Notes: generated from the sequence alone by a model not told the origin. DNA of 64,000 nt from Sanguibacter antarcticus (GCF_002564005.1 NZ_PDJG01000001.1:2170001-2234000); one strand, 5' to 3'. Positions 1-11,090 are shown, counted from the stretch's first letter. Translations and numbers: made by a program.

Positions 1-2539
1 ACGTGATCGGGCATGTCGGTGAGCACGACAGGCAGGCTGATGCTGCCGTGCGCGGTCGACACGGTGAGCAGCTCCCCGTCGAGGAGTCCCTCAGGGCGGC
101 CCGCCACCGTCACCGACGCAGCCGTCGTGGCCGAGACGCGCGCGACGGGGCGCTTGGCCGTCCCCGCGAGGAAGGCCTCGCCGTCCTGCAGACGACCAGA
201 GTCGAGGAGCATGCGCCACGAGGCGAGGACCGCTTGACCCCGCTCGATCTGCGGAGGCTCGAGCGGTTCGACGTCCGGGACGGCGACCCGCGACCCGTCC
301 CACGAGCCGAGCTGTTCGATCTCGGCCCGCACGGCGTCGAGCGTGGGGAGTCCCAGGTGGACGCCGAGCGTCTGGGCGATCGTGTCGAGCACCCGCGAGT
401 CGGACATCGCGGTGGACTCGAGCGCCTGGCCGAAGGGCCGCACGCGACCCTCCCAGCTCCAGTACGCACCGGCCTTCTCCGAGGGAGGTGCGACCGGGAA
501 GACCACGTCGGCGAGATCGGTCACGTCGCTGGTCCGCACCTCCAGCGAGACGACGAAGTCTGCGACCTCGAGCGCCGCACGGGCACGGACAGGGTCCGGG
601 AGGTCAGCGAGCTCGAGCCCCCCGACGACCGCTCCGCGCAGGTCCCCGGACGCGAGCGCGTCGAGGATCCCTGCGGTGTCACGCCCAGGAGCCTGCGGAA
701 GCGATCCGGATCCCCAGGCGGCAGCGATGTCGACACGTGCAGCCGCGTCGGCCACCGGACGCCCACCGGGCAGGACAGACGGCAGCGCCCCCATCTCGAC
801 CGCGCCACGCTCCCCCGCACGTCGAGGGACCCAGGCGAGCCGAGCACCGGTCCGGGCAGCGAGGCGCACCGCGGCGGAGAGCCCGCCCGGCACCCCGGCG
901 AGGCGCTCGCCGACGAGCACGAGAGCCGTGCCAGCCTCCGCACCCTGGAGCGCGTCCCGCAGACCGTCGAGCTCACGCTCGGTACCGACCGCGTCGAGGA
1001 CCTCCGCCTCCGTGCCAGGAGCCGCCCGCAGCAGCGTGCCGCCCTTCTCACCGATGCGCTGAAGACCGCGCGTCGCGAACGGCGCGACAGCAAAAGCACG
1101 CAGACCGTGCGCGAGCGCACCCTTGCGCAGGCGCAAGAAGACGACCCCTGCCTCCTCCTCGGGCTCCAGCCCGACGAGCAGGACGACCTGAGCGTTCTCA
1201 AGATCCGTGAAGGTCACACCGAGCCCTGACCCCGCGACCGAGGACGCGAGGAATGCCTCTTCCTCGGCCGAGTGGACGCGAGCACGGTAGTCGACGTCGT
1301 TGGTACCGAGCGCGACCCGCGCGAACTTCGAGTACGCGTAGGCGTCCTCGATCGTCAGCCGTCCACCCGGCAGCACCCCGACACCACCGGGGGTGCGCTG
1401 GTCAGGCTCGCACGCCGTGCGCAGCCCGGCAGCAGCAGCGTCGAACGCCTCCAGCCAGCTCGCGGGACGCAGCTCCCCGCGGAAGCCGTCGTCTCCACGC
1501 TCGCGGATCATCGGGGTGCGCAGACGATCGTTCGCCGTCTGCCACGTGAACGCGAAGCGGTCCTTGTCGGTGATCCACTCCTCGTTGACAGCCGGGTCGT
1601 CACCCGCGAGCCGACGCAGGACCGTCCCGCGACGGTGGTCGATGCGGATCGCCGAGCCCGAGGAGTCGTGCTCCGAGACCGCAGGCGTCGAGACGAGGTC
1701 GAACGGACGTGCACGGAAGCGGTAGGCCGCCCCGGTGAGCGCTCCCACAGGGCAGATCTGGATGGTGTTGCCCGAGAAGTACGACGCGAACGGCGCCCCC
1801 GACTCGTCCGGCTCCGCACCGCCGACCGGCATGTCGGCCGTGCCCGGTGCGCCCTCGGCAAAGCCGAGGACCTCCGGGTCGAACCGGCCGATCTGCTGCA
1901 TCGCACCACGCTTCTGCAGGTCGATGAACGCGTCCCCGGCGATCTGCTTGGAGAACCGCGTGCAGCGCTGGCACAGGACACACCGCTCGCGGTCGAGGAG
2001 GATCTCCGTCGAGATCGAGATCGGCTTCGGGAACGTCCGCTTGGCCTCGATGAAGCGGCTCGTCGGCCGGCCGTTGCTCATCGCCTGGTTCTGCAACGGG
2101 CACTCACCGCCCTTGTCGCACACCGGGCAGTCGAGCGGGTGGTTGATGAGCAGCATCTCGATGATGCCGTGCTGCGCCTTGTCCGCGACCGGCGACGTGT
2201 GCTGGGTCTTGACGACCATCCCGGGCGTCGCCTCGAGGGTGCACGAGGCCTGGGGCTTGGGCATCGGGCGGACGTTGCCCTCCCGGTCGGGCGCAGCGAC
2301 CTCGACGAGGCACTGACGGCACGCACCCGCAGGCTCGAGGAGCGGGTGGTCGCAGAAACGAGGGATCTGGATCCCCAGCTCCTCCGCCGCACGGATGACG
2401 AGCGTGCCCTTGGGCACCGCGGTCTCGACCCCGTCGATCGTGAAGGTGACCTCAGCCGGAGGGGCTGGTGGCGCAGCAGGAGCCGCGACGGGCGCCGGCG
2501 TTCCGGGCACGACGTTCTTCTTGTCGTCGGTGACAGTCA

Positions 2540-2540
<1 letters not shown>
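1..2540 (-). CDS. nuoG: NADH-quinone oxidoreductase subunit G (partial, C-terminus beyond left edge)
   Basis: Peripheral-arm subunit of complex I that carries several iron-sulfur clusters and passes electrons from NuoF/NuoE toward quinone. The frame is open from an ATG at 2540 to base 1, about 846 codons, with no stop. By my count an N-terminal ferredoxin-like [2Fe-2S] domain has Cys near 63, 74, 77 and 100. A His-Cys3 [4Fe-4S] motif follows near 134, 138, 141 and 147, and a CVLCQRC motif lies near 187-193 with CPVGAL near 263. The rest resembles the molybdopterin-oxidoreductase fold. Residues 10-30 form a Pro/Ala-rich leader. The start overlaps the nuoF stop by one base (TGATG), which suggests translational coupling. 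Family assignment is firm; only the C-terminal end is missing. Confidence 0.96.
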
Positions 2541-3885
<1,345 letters not shown>

Positions 3886-3889
<4 letters not shown>

Positions 3890-4809
3890 TTGCCGCCCTC
3901 CGGCTTCGTGTCGGTGTCGGTGTCGCTATCCGCAGGAGGCGGTGTGGAGGACGTCGAGGTCTGCGTGTGCGACGACGTGTCGGCGGGACCTTGCGCGGTG
4001 CGCTCGGCGCTCGACTGCTCGCCTCCGGTCGCTGGTGCCGCTGCTGGCTCCGCAGGGGCGTCCTTGCTCGCAGGGGCCGGGTCGTCTGCCGGGGCGGGCG
4101 CCGTCTCAGGAGCTTCCCAGCCGTTCGTGCGCGCCAGCCGGGTGCCCTCGGTCGTGGGGGTCCCTGCTCCCGTACCCTCGTCGGCACGGCCGTCGCTGAA
4201 GCCCGCGAGGACGCGGGACATCGCCTTGAACGAGCACACCGACGACGCGCCACGGGTGGGGGCGACGTCCTTGCCGAGCCGGAGGTCGTCGACCACCTGC
4301 GCGGCGCTGGCGGGCGACTGGTTGTCGAAGAACTCCCAGTTGACCATCATCACCGGCGCGTAGTCGCACGCGGCGTTGCACTCGATGCGCTCGAGGGTGA
4401 TCGCACCGTCCTCGGTCGTCTCGTCGTTGCCGATGCCCAGGTGCTCCGACAGCTCCTCGAAGAGCTCGTCGCCGCCCATGATGGCGCAGAGCGTGTTGGT
4501 GCAGACACCGACCGTGTACGTGCCGTTCGGACGACGCTTGTACTGCGTGTAGAACGTCGCGACGGCCGAGACCTCGGCCGCGGTGATGTCGAGCATCTCG
4601 GCGCAGAAGTGGATACCGTCGCGCGAGACGTAGCCGTCCTCGGCCTGGACGAGGTGCAGCATCGGCAAGAGCGCCGAGCGGGGGTCCGGGTACCGCGCCA
4701 TGATCTGGGCGCAGTCGGCGGCGAGACGCGCGTGCGTCGCTGCGTCGTACCCGCCGCGCGTGCGCTGGACGCCGTCCCCGGCGCCACCGGTGTGGGTGTC
4801 GGTGGTCAT
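3886..4809 (-). CDS. nuoE: NADH-quinone oxidoreductase subunit E with long acidic C-terminal tail
   Basis: Thioredoxin-fold [2Fe-2S] subunit of complex I that works with NuoF. Cluster ligands fit the C-x4-C ... C-x3-C pattern: Cys103, Cys108, Cys144 and Cys148. The ATG at 4809 overlaps the nuoD stop as ATGA and is preferred over a longer upstream frame with Arg-rich, non-homologous sequence. The protein is 307 aa. The conserved core ends near residue 208, and the last 100 or so residues are Pro/Ala/Thr/Glu/Asp-rich low complexity. Tails of this kind occur in some actinobacterial NuoE proteins, but I cannot assign a function here. Confidence 0.95.
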
Positions 4810-6164
4810 CGGTCCACTCCTCCGAGAACAGGGTCGAGCGAGGCGACGGCGACGACCACGTCGGCGATCTGACCGCCCTCGCACATGATCGCCACAGCCT
4901 GCAGGTTGTTGAAGGACGGGTCACGGAAGTGCGCCCGGTAGGGGCGCGTCCCGCCGTCGGACACGAGGTGTGCACCGAGCTCGCCGCGCGGGTGCTCCAC
5001 GGTCTGGAACACCTGGCCGGCCGGGACCCGGAAGCCCTCGGTGACCAGCTTGAAGTGGTGGATGAGCGCCTCCATCGAGGTGCCCATGATGTCCTTGATG
5101 TGGTCGGGCGAGTTGCCCATCCCGTCGGTCCCGATCGCGAGCTGTGCCGGCCAGGCGATCTTCTTGTCCGCGATCATGACCGGGTCGCCCGTGGTCTTCT
5201 CGAGGCGTTCGATGCACTGCTGGGCGATGCGCAACGACTGGTAGCACTCCTCGATACGCAGGACGACGCGTGCATAGCAGTCAGCGTCCGTCGACGTCGG
5301 GACGTCGAAGTCGTACGTCTCGTAGCCGCAGTACGGGCTCGCCTTGCGGACGTCGTACGGCAGACCCGCAGAGCGCAGGACCGGGCCGGTGATGCCGAGC
5401 GCCATGCACCCGGCGAGGTTGAGGTGCCCCGTCCCGACGAGCCGCGCCTTGAAGATGGGGTTGGCCAGCAGGAGGTCGGAGAGCTGCTTGATGTACTTGC
5501 GCACCTCGACCTCGACCCGCCGGAACTCTTCCGAGAGCCCCGAGGGGACGTCCTGGGCGACTCCGCCGGGGCGGACGAACGCGTGGTTCATCCGGAGGCC
5601 GGTGATCATCTCGAAGATCCGCAGGATCTCCTCGCGCGCCGTGAACGAGATGGTCATGACGGTCGTCGCGCCCATCTCGTTCCCGCCTGTGCCGAGGCAG
5701 ACGAGGTGGCTCGCGATCCGGTTGAGCTCCATGAGCAGCACCCGGATGACCTGTGCGCGCTCAGGGACGTCGTCGGCGACGCCGAGGAGCCGCTCGACGC
5801 CGAGACAGAAGGCGGTCTCCTGGAAGAACGGCGCGAGGTAGTCCATGCGGGTGCAGAAGGTCACCCCCTGCGTCCACGTCCGGAACTCCATGTTCTTCTC
5901 GATGCCGGTGTGGAGGTAGCCCACGCCGCAGCGCGCCTCGGTGACGGTCTCGCCGTCGATCTCGAGCATGAGCCGGAGCACCCCGTGGGTCGACGGGTGC
6001 TGCGGTCCCATGTTGACGACGATGCGCTCCTCGCCGAGCTCGGCGGCCTCGGCCGCGATCTCGTCCCAGTCGCCGCCGGACGCCTCGAAGCTCCGGACGT
6101 CCTCGTCGTCGAGCGGCGCACGCGTGGCACGTGGCGCTCGTCCTGCAGTGGTCGACGCGCTCAT
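4806..6164 (-). CDS. nuoD: NADH-quinone oxidoreductase subunit D
   Basis: 49-kDa-type subunit (452 aa) forming part of the quinone-binding pocket of complex I. Conserved motifs include [14 protein letters not shown] near the N-terminus, [12 protein letters not shown], and the C-terminal DPSFNNLQA and [11 protein letters not shown]. The ATG at 6164 is preceded by a strong AGGAGGT ribosome-binding site and overlaps the nuoC stop. About 30 leading residues before the conserved core are variable. The longer frame upstream is a shadow inside nuoC. Confidence 0.97.
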   Translation of the reverse strand: MSASTTAGRAPRATRAPLDDEDVRSFEASGGDWDEIAAEAAELGEERIVVNMGPQHPSTHGVLRLMLEIDGETVTEARCGVGYLHTGIEKNMEFRTWTQGVTFCTRMDYLAPFFQETAFCLGVERLLGVADDVPERAQVIRVLLMELNRIASHLVCLGTGGNEMGATTVMTISFTAREEILRIFEMITGLRMNHAFVRPGGVAQDVPSGLSEEFRRVEVEVRKYIKQLSDLLLANPIFKARLVGTGHLNLAGCMALGITGPVLRSAGLPYDVRKASPYCGYETYDFDVPTSTDADCYARVVLRIEECYQSLRIAQQCIERLEKTTGDPVMIADKKIAWPAQLAIGTDGMGNSPDHIKDIMGTSMEALIHHFKLVTEGFRVPAGQVFQTVEHPRGELGAHLVSDGGTRPYRAHFRDPSFNNLQAVAIMCEGGQIADVVVAVASLDPVLGGVDR

Positions 6165-6973
6165 GAGTAGGACCTCCTCTGGTCCGCCGGCGGGATGGTC
6201 GCACCCTTGTACTCCACGGGGATCCCGCCGAGCGGGTAGTCCTTGCGCTGCGGGTGGCCCGGCCAGTCGTCGGGCATCTCGATGCGTGCGAGGGCAGGGT
6301 GGCCGTCGAAGACGATGCCGAAGAAGTCCCACGTCTCGCGCTCGTGCCAGTCGTTCGTCGGGTACACGGTCGTCGTCGACGGCACGTGCGGGTCCACGTC
6401 AGGGACCGAGACCTCGAGGCGCAGGCTGTGGCTGTGCGTCACCGAGGTGAGGTGGTAGACGGCGTGCAGCTCGCGACCGGTCTCGTGCGGGTAGTGCACG
6501 CCCGACACCCCGAGGCTCATCTCGAACCGCAGGTCCTGGTCGTCGCGCAGCGCCTGGCAGACCGCGACGAGGTGCTCGCGCGCCACGAACAGCGTGAGCT
6601 CGGAATGCTTGCTCGTCTCGAACGGTGGGTCGACGAGGACCGACTCGATCGCCGCGTCGAACGGCACCCCGGCCTCGGCGAGGACCTCGGCGAGCACGTC
6701 GACGGCCTCGTCGTACCAGCCACCGTACGGGCGGGGGCTGGAGCGCTTCATGACGACCTGGCGGGTCAGCCCGCCGTAGCCCGACGTGTCGCCGGAGCCG
6801 TGCGCGCCGAACATCCCGGTCCGCACCTCGACGACCTCGAGGGGCGCGCCCGTCGTGAAGACGCTCGGTTCGCTCCCGGCGCCGGTCGTCGCGGTGCTCT
6901 CGGCGAGGACGTCGCCTCCGGGCTCGACCGCGCTGCCCTGCGGCGTCGTGCTGTCCTGGTTCTCTGTGCTCAC
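6161..6973 (-). CDS. nuoC: NADH-quinone oxidoreductase subunit C
   Basis: 30-kDa-type subunit of the complex I hydrophilic arm (270 aa). Diagnostic segments include [10 protein letters not shown], the [14 protein letters not shown] block and the C-terminal [15 protein letters not shown]. The GTG at 6973 overlaps the nuoB TGA as GTGA. The first 60 or so residues are a Thr/Ser/Gly-rich lead-in typical of actinobacterial NuoC. NuoC and NuoD are separate proteins here, not fused as in E. coli. Confidence 0.95.
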   Translation of the reverse strand: MSTENQDSTTPQGSAVEPGGDVLAESTATTGAGSEPSVFTTGAPLEVVEVRTGMFGAHGSGDTSGYGGLTRQVVMKRSSPRPYGGWYDEAVDVLAEVLAEAGVPFDAAIESVLVDPPFETSKHSELTLFVAREHLVAVCQALRDDQDLRFEMSLGVSGVHYPHETGRELHAVYHLTSVTHSHSLRLEVSVPDVDPHVPSTTTVYPTNDWHERETWDFFGIVFDGHPALARIEMPDDWPGHPQRKDYPLGGIPVEYKGATIPPADQRRSYS

Positions 6974-7521
6974 CGCAGGAGGCCCTTCATCGCCGACGTG
7001 GGTGTGGCCTCGAGCGCAGCAGCCTCGACGGCGCGCGCCATCTCCCGGCGGTTGGCGCCGAGCGGCTCGTTCTGGATCTGCTTGTGCAGCTCGAGGATCG
7101 CGTTGATGAGCATCTCCGGCCGCGGGGGGCACCCGGGCAGGTAGATGTCGACAGGCACGATGTGGTCGACGCCCTGGACGATCGCATAGTTGTTGAACAT
7201 GCCGCCGCTCGACGCGCACACGCCCATGGACAGGACCCACTTGGGCTCGGGCATCTGGTCGTAGACCTGACGGACGACCGGCGCCATCTTCTGGCTGACA
7301 CGACCAGCGACGATCATGAGGTCGGCCTGGCGCGGCGAGGCGCGGAAGACCTCCATGCCGAACCGAGAGAGGTCGAAGCGGCTCGCGCCTGCTGCCATCA
7401 TCTCGATCGCGCAGCACGCGAGCCCGAAGGTCACCGGCCACAGCGATCCCTTGCGGAAGTACCCGGCGAGGTCTTCGACCGTTGTCAGGAGGAATCCTGA
7501 AGGAGCCTCTTCGATCCCCAT
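6970..7521 (-). CDS. nuoB: NADH-quinone oxidoreductase subunit B
   Basis: PSST-type subunit (183 aa) holding cluster N2, the last iron-sulfur centre before quinone. The four ligands are visible: the CC pair at 36-37 (ACCAIEMM), Cys102 ([10 protein letters not shown]) and Cys131 (LPGCPPRPE). The ATG at 7521 lies 69 bp after the nuoA stop, the only sizeable gap in this part of the operon. Confidence 0.97.
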   Translation of the reverse strand: MGIEEAPSGFLLTTVEDLAGYFRKGSLWPVTFGLACCAIEMMAAGASRFDLSRFGMEVFRASPRQADLMIVAGRVSQKMAPVVRQVYDQMPEPKWVLSMGVCASSGGMFNNYAIVQGVDHIVPVDIYLPGCPPRPEMLINAILELHKQIQNEPLGANRREMARAVEAAALEATPTSAMKGLLR

Positions 7522-7590
7522 GGTGTCAGTACCTTTCGTCGCGCGGTTCGACCGGGCAGCTGCTGCCCGGCACGGTGCTGTGGGCCGGCG

Positions 7591-7953
7591 TCACTCCCAC
7601 TCGAACCCGCCTCTGCGCCACTCGTAGACGAACGGGACGGTGATGAGCGCGAGGAAGGCGAGCATCGCGACGAGGCCGAAGGTGGCGAGCGTCGCGAAGT
7701 CCACCGCCCACGGGTAGAGGAAGACGACCTCGATGTCGAAGATGATGAACGTCATCGCGACGAGGTAGTACTTCACCGGGAAACGGCCTCCGCCGGGCGC
7801 GAGCGGTGTCGGTTCGATGCCGCACTCGTAGGCGTCGAGCTTGGCGCGGTTGTAGCGCTTGGGCCCGATGATCGCGCTCGCGCCGACACCGCCGAGGGCG
7901 AGCACCAGGGCGATGCCCATGAGGACCAGGAGCGGGACGTAGGGATTGGTCAT
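7591..7953 (-). CDS. nuoA: NADH-quinone oxidoreductase subunit A
   Basis: Small membrane subunit of complex I (120 aa) with three hydrophobic helices: near residues 6-28, 62-84 and 90-110. The conserved YECGIEP motif is near residue 42, and a KYYLVAMTFIIFDIEVVFLY-like block sits in the middle. The ATG overlaps the stop of the upstream flavoprotein gene as ATGA, so the two are almost certainly co-translated. Confidence 0.96.
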   Translation of the reverse strand: MTNPYVPLLVLMGIALVLALGGVGASAIIGPKRYNRAKLDAYECGIEPTPLAPGGGRFPVKYYLVAMTFIIFDIEVVFLYPWAVDFATLATFGLVAMLAFLALITVPFVYEWRRGGFEWE

Positions 7954-9245
7954 GCTTTGGGCACCACCCTCGTGAGCCCCGCGATGACGCGGTCGACGAC
8001 GTCGCCACCGTGGGGTTCGTAGCAGTCGGACAGGAGCTTGACGACGAGCTTCATGATGAGCGGCTGCGGGAGACCGTAGCGCGTGCAGATCCGCATGACC
8101 TGGGGGTGCTCGATGAGCTTCACGAAGTAGCGGCCGAGCGTGTAGTAGCCGCCGAGCTCACGAGACATGATCTCTGGGTAGGTGGCGAGCGCACGCTCGC
8201 GCGCAGCGTCGGTGGTCCGGGACCGCGCCTGGGCGATCGTGTCGGCGGCGACCCTGCCTGCCTGCATCGCGTAGGCGATTCCCTCACCGTTGAACGGGCT
8301 CACCATGCCGCCCGAGTCGCCGACGAGCATCATCCCTCGTGTGTACAGCGGCTTGCGGTTGAAAGCCATGGGGAGCGCTGCGCCGCGCACCGGGCCGATC
8401 TGGTTCTCGGGAGTGAAATCCCACTCCTCGGGAGTGTTCGCCATCCACTGCGCGAAGAGGCTCTTGTAGTCGATCTTCGTCGCGGCTGCGGTCGAGGACA
8501 CCGATCCGAGACCGACGTTGACGGTGCCGTCGCCGAGCGCGAAGATCCAGCCGTAGCCCGGCAGGAGGTTCGACCTCCCTGGGACGCCGTCCCAGAGCTC
8601 GAGCTGGGACTCCATCCACGGGTCGTCGTGCCGAGGGCTGGTGAAGTAGGTGCGTACCGCGACACCCATCGGCCGCTTGAGCGACTTCTCGATGCCGAGC
8701 GCGATGGCCATGCGCGCCGAGACCCCGTCGGCGGCGATGACCACCGGGGCACGGTAGGTGGTCTCGTCGCCGGCGCGTCGTCCGGCCTCGTCGACGGGAC
8801 GAGCCCTCACTCCGACCACGCGGCCGGTGCGCTCGTCGAGCAGCGGGCCCGTGACGTTGGTACGTTCCATGAGCTTGGCGCCGGTGCTGCGGGCGTGCTC
8901 GGCGAGCGTCTGGTCGAGGTTCATCCGTGAGCGCGCGAGACCGTACGAGGGGTAGGCCTTGAGCTCGGGCCAGGGGAACTCGAAGGAGCGTCCACCAGCG
9001 ACCGCCCGAAGACCGATGTTGCGGATCCAGCCGTCTTCTTCGCGGATCGGGACGCCCATGCGGACCATCTCGCCGACAGCGCGCGGGGTGAGTCCGTCAC
9101 CGCAGATCTTGTCCCGGGGGAACGAGGACTTCTCGAGGAGGAGGACGTCGAGCCCGGCGGCAGCACAGTAGTGGGCAGCGGTCGCCCCAGCGGGGCCCGC
9201 TCCCACGACGATGACATCAGCGTCATCGGTCCTGTTCAGTCTCAT
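7950..9245 (-). CDS. Geranylgeranyl reductase family FAD protein, probable menaquinone side-chain reductase
   Basis: A 431-aa flavoprotein with an N-terminal VVGAGPAGATAA dinucleotide-binding motif (residues 13-25) and a later VGDSGGMVSPFNGEGI motif. Both are typical of the geranylgeranyl reductase family. In mycobacteria a relative (MenJ) saturates one isoprene unit of menaquinone; that role fits here because the gene overlaps nuoA and lies near the men genes. The ATG at 9245 has a GGCGGAG ribosome-binding site; a frame 31 codons longer is Arg-rich and less likely. An archaeal-type lipid reductase role cannot be excluded from sequence alone. Confidence 0.85.
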   Translation of the reverse strand: MRLNRTDDADVIVVGAGPAGATAAHYCAAAGLDVLLLEKSSFPRDKICGDGLTPRAVGEMVRMGVPIREEDGWIRNIGLRAVAGGRSFEFPWPELKAYPSYGLARSRMNLDQTLAEHARSTGAKLMERTNVTGPLLDERTGRVVGVRARPVDEAGRRAGDETTYRAPVVIAADGVSARMAIALGIEKSLKRPMGVAVRTYFTSPRHDDPWMESQLELWDGVPGRSNLLPGYGWIFALGDGTVNVGLGSVSSTAAATKIDYKSLFAQWMANTPEEWDFTPENQIGPVRGAALPMAFNRKPLYTRGMMLVGDSGGMVSPFNGEGIAYAMQAGRVAADTIAQARSRTTDAARERALATYPEIMSRELGGYYTLGRYFVKLIEHPQVMRICTRYGLPQPLIMKLVVKLLSDCYEPHGGDVVDRVIAGLTRVVPKA

Positions 9246-9338
9246 GTCTCCGCCTGTCCACGACCTGCCTGACGTTCTTGCACGATCCCGGTGTCGTGGC
9301 CGGTCCTCAGGCTCGGACGCGCGCCAAGATCGCCGCAT

Positions 9339-9356
9339 TTGTGAAGCGCGTCACAA
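9339..9356. promoter_or_regulatory. Rex operator (ROP-like) upstream of the reductase-nuo operon
   Basis: The sequence TTGTGAAGCGCGTCACAA matches 13 of the 14 defined positions of the Rex consensus TTGTGAA-N4-TTCACAA. It lies 94 bp upstream of the flavoprotein start. With the proposed promoter it would sit just downstream of the transcription start, where a repressor could block initiation or elongation. It also fits the looser Crp pattern TGTGA-N6-TCACA. Rex control of nuo is described in Streptomyces, and rex is in this window. Confidence 0.7.
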
Positions 9357-9367
9357 ACACTATGGTC

Positions 9368-9396
9368 ACTCTAGTCATGCTCGCCGGAACTGTCTG
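9368..9396 (-). promoter_or_regulatory. Candidate promoter of the reductase-nuo operon
   Basis: On the minus strand CAGACA (9396-9391) and TAGAGT (9373-9368) are separated by 17 bp. Predicted transcription starts near 9361, immediately before the Rex-like site. Prediction from motifs only. Confidence 0.45.
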
Positions 9397-9482
9397 CTAA
9401 GGCTTCCCTTGGTTCAAAGACACGAATCAATAACGACGCACCGCAGATCCCGTGCGAGAGGAACCCGCCACACCCGGACTAT

Positions 9483-9496
9483 CCTAAACGTTTAGG
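9483..9496. promoter_or_regulatory. LacI-type operator palindrome upstream of the cellulase
   Basis: CCTAAACGTTTAGG is a perfect 14-bp palindrome with the AACGTT core typical of LacI-family operators. It lies directly upstream of the candidate -35 box of the GH6 gene. It differs from the CelR/CebR box TGGGAGCGCTCCCA known in other cellulolytic actinobacteria, so the regulator is not identified. Confidence 0.6.
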
Positions 9497-9501
9497 TCGT
9501 T

Positions 9502-9529
9502 TTGGTCCGGATTGATCCCGGTCTACGGT
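9502..9529 (+). promoter_or_regulatory. Candidate cellulase promoter
   Basis: TTGGTC (9502-9507) and TACGGT (9524-9529) with a 16-bp spacer, about 75 bp before the start codon. Weak match to consensus, supported by the adjacent palindrome. Confidence 0.4.
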
Positions 9530-9602
9530 GGGCCTCGACGACACGGCGGTCGGACCCGACCTGCCTTCGATTCCGGGAAGCTTCCCAGAGTGGAGACAAC
9601 GC

Positions 9603-10982
9603 ATGATCAGCACCACCAGGCGCACAGCAGCGCTCTCAGCGATCGCGGTCGCGCTCACAGGCCTCGGCGCCGTCGCGACGTCGACGTCAGCCGCAGCAGC
9701 AACCGGTTGCGAGGTCGACTACTCCATCACCGGTCAGTGGAACGGGCAGTACCAGGGCAGCGTCACCGTGAAGAACCTCGGCGCCCCGGTCACCGACTGG
9801 ACCGTCGGCTGGACCTTCGCTGACGGCCAGAAGGTCAACCAGCTCTGGAACGGCGTCTCGAGCCAGTCCGGAACAGCGGTCTCCGTCACGAACGCCCCGT
9901 ACAACGGTTCGCTCGCCACCGGAGCGAGCACAGCGTTCGGCTTCATCGGAACCTGGAGCGGGACGAACTCCGAGCCCACGTCCTTCACCCTCAACGGGAC
10001 GACCTGCACGGGCACGACCACCCCCGGGACAACCCCGACCACGGAGCCCACCGCGACGCCGACCCCGACGACGGAGCCCACCGCGACGCCGACCACGACC
10101 CCGACGACGGAGCCCACCGCGACGCCGACCACGACCCCGACCACGAGCGGACTCTTCGCCAACACCGACACCCAGGCGTACACGGCCTGGTCCGCTGCGA
10201 GCGGCGCCGACAAGGCGCTCCTCGCGAAGATCGCGCTCACGCCGCAGTCCATCTGGATCGGTGACTGGACGAGCGCTTCAGGCGCGAAGGACTCCGTCGC
10301 CACCTACACCGGCAACGCAGCAGCCGCCGGCAAGACCGGCACCCTGGTCATCTACGCCATCCCCGGCCGCGACTGCGGCAACTACTCCGGTGGCGGCGTC
10401 GCTACCAGCGAGTACGCGTCGTGGATCGACACCGTCGCCTCCGGCATCAAGGGCGAGCCCTTCATCGTCCTCGAGCCCGACGCGCTCGCGCAGCTCGGTG
10501 ACTGCGAGGGTCAGGGCGACCGCGTGGGCTACCTCAAGTACGCCGCCCAGAAGCTCTCTGAAGCCGGTGGACGCGTCTACCTCGACGTCGGTCACTCCGG
10601 CTGGCTGACCGCGAGCACCGCAGCGGACCGTCTCAAGCAGATCGGCTTCGACTACGCCGAGGGCTTCGCGCTCAACACGTCGAACTACCAGACGACAGCC
10701 GACTCCCGCGCCTACGGTGAGTCGATCTCTGCCGCAGTCGGCGGAAAGCCGTTCGTCATCGACACGTCGCGCAACGGCAACGGGTCCAACGGCGAATGGT
10801 GCAACCCGCGCGGCCGCGCGCTCGGAGAGCAGCCGAGCCTCGTCTCCGACGGAACCCACCTCGCCGCGATGCTCTGGGTCAAGCTGCCCGGTGAGAGCGA
10901 CGGATCCTGCAACGGCGGCCCGTCGGCCGGTGCATGGTGGCAGGAGATCGCCCTCGAGATGGCTGGCAACGCCAGCTGGTGA
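9603..10982 (+). CDS. Secreted CBM2-GH6 cellulase (endoglucanase/cellobiohydrolase)
   Basis: Hydrolyses beta-1,4-glucan outside the cell (459 aa). A signal peptide covers about residues 1-33. A family 2 carbohydrate-binding module spans Cys36 to Cys135 and has conserved Trp residues. A Pro-Thr linker made of TEPTATPT-like repeats runs to about 185, followed by a GH6 catalytic domain. Visible GH6 active-site blocks are GRDCGNYSGGG, LEPDALAQ, DVGHSGW and KLPGESDG, matching the catalytic Asp positions of CenA-type enzymes. ATG at 9603 with a GGAG site upstream. The gene interrupts the usual menG-reductase-nuo neighbourhood and is followed by a strong hairpin. CBM2-linker-GH6 order matches Cellulomonas CenA. 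Confidence 0.93.
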   Translation: MISTTRRTAALSAIAVALTGLGAVATSTSAAAATGCEVDYSITGQWNGQYQGSVTVKNLGAPVTDWTVGWTFADGQKVNQLWNGVSSQSGTAVSVTNAPYNGSLATGASTAFGFIGTWSGTNSEPTSFTLNGTTCTGTTTPGTTPTTEPTATPTPTTEPTATPTTTPTTEPTATPTTTPTTSGLFANTDTQAYTAWSAASGADKALLAKIALTPQSIWIGDWTSASGAKDSVATYTGNAAAAGKTGTLVIYAIPGRDCGNYSGGGVATSEYASWIDTVASGIKGEPFIVLEPDALAQLGDCEGQGDRVGYLKYAAQKLSEAGGRVYLDVGHSGWLTASTAADRLKQIGFDYAEGFALNTSNYQTTADSRAYGESISAAVGGKPFVIDTSRNGNGSNGEWCNPRGRALGEQPSLVSDGTHLAAMLWVKLPGESDGSCNGGPSAGAWWQEIALEMAGNASW

Positions 10983-11010
10983 CAGCACGGTAAGACACGC
11001 AGCACGGTAG

Positions 11011-11048
11011 AGAGCGGCGCCCCCGTCCACGGACGGGGGCGCCTCTCT
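11011..11048 (+). terminator. Intrinsic-type hairpin after the cellulase
   Basis: An 18-bp stem with one mismatch (11011-11028 with 11031-11048) and a 2-nt loop, very GC-rich, 28 bp after the cellulase stop. It can also serve the opposing menG gene. Confidence 0.75.
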
Positions 11049-11090
11049 GTTCATGGCCTGGCGTGCAGCGTTCATGGCCTGGCGTGCAGC
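11049..11090. repeat. 21-bp tandem duplication
   Basis: The 21 bp at 11049-11069 are repeated exactly at 11070-11090, between the cellulase terminator and the end of menG. Probably a local slippage or repair duplication. Confidence 0.85.

Larger units (their letters stand above)
9246..9602. other. Divergent intergenic region between the nuo operon and the cellulase gene
   Basis: 357 bp without a gene. It contains a Rex-like operator, a candidate promoter for the minus-strand operon, a 14-bp LacI-type palindrome and a candidate promoter for the cellulase, each listed separately. It is more A/T-rich than its neighbours, as expected of a regulatory region. Confidence 0.8.

Noticed and set aside
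9338..9357. Crp/GlxR site reading of the TGTGA-N6-TCACA palindrome
   Set aside because: Not excluded, but the longer match to the Rex consensus, the nuo context and the presence of rex make Rex the better call.
10033..10145. Repetitive Pro-Thr coding repeats resembling a repeat array
   Set aside because: They are in frame and encode the cellulase linker; not a CRISPR or independent element.
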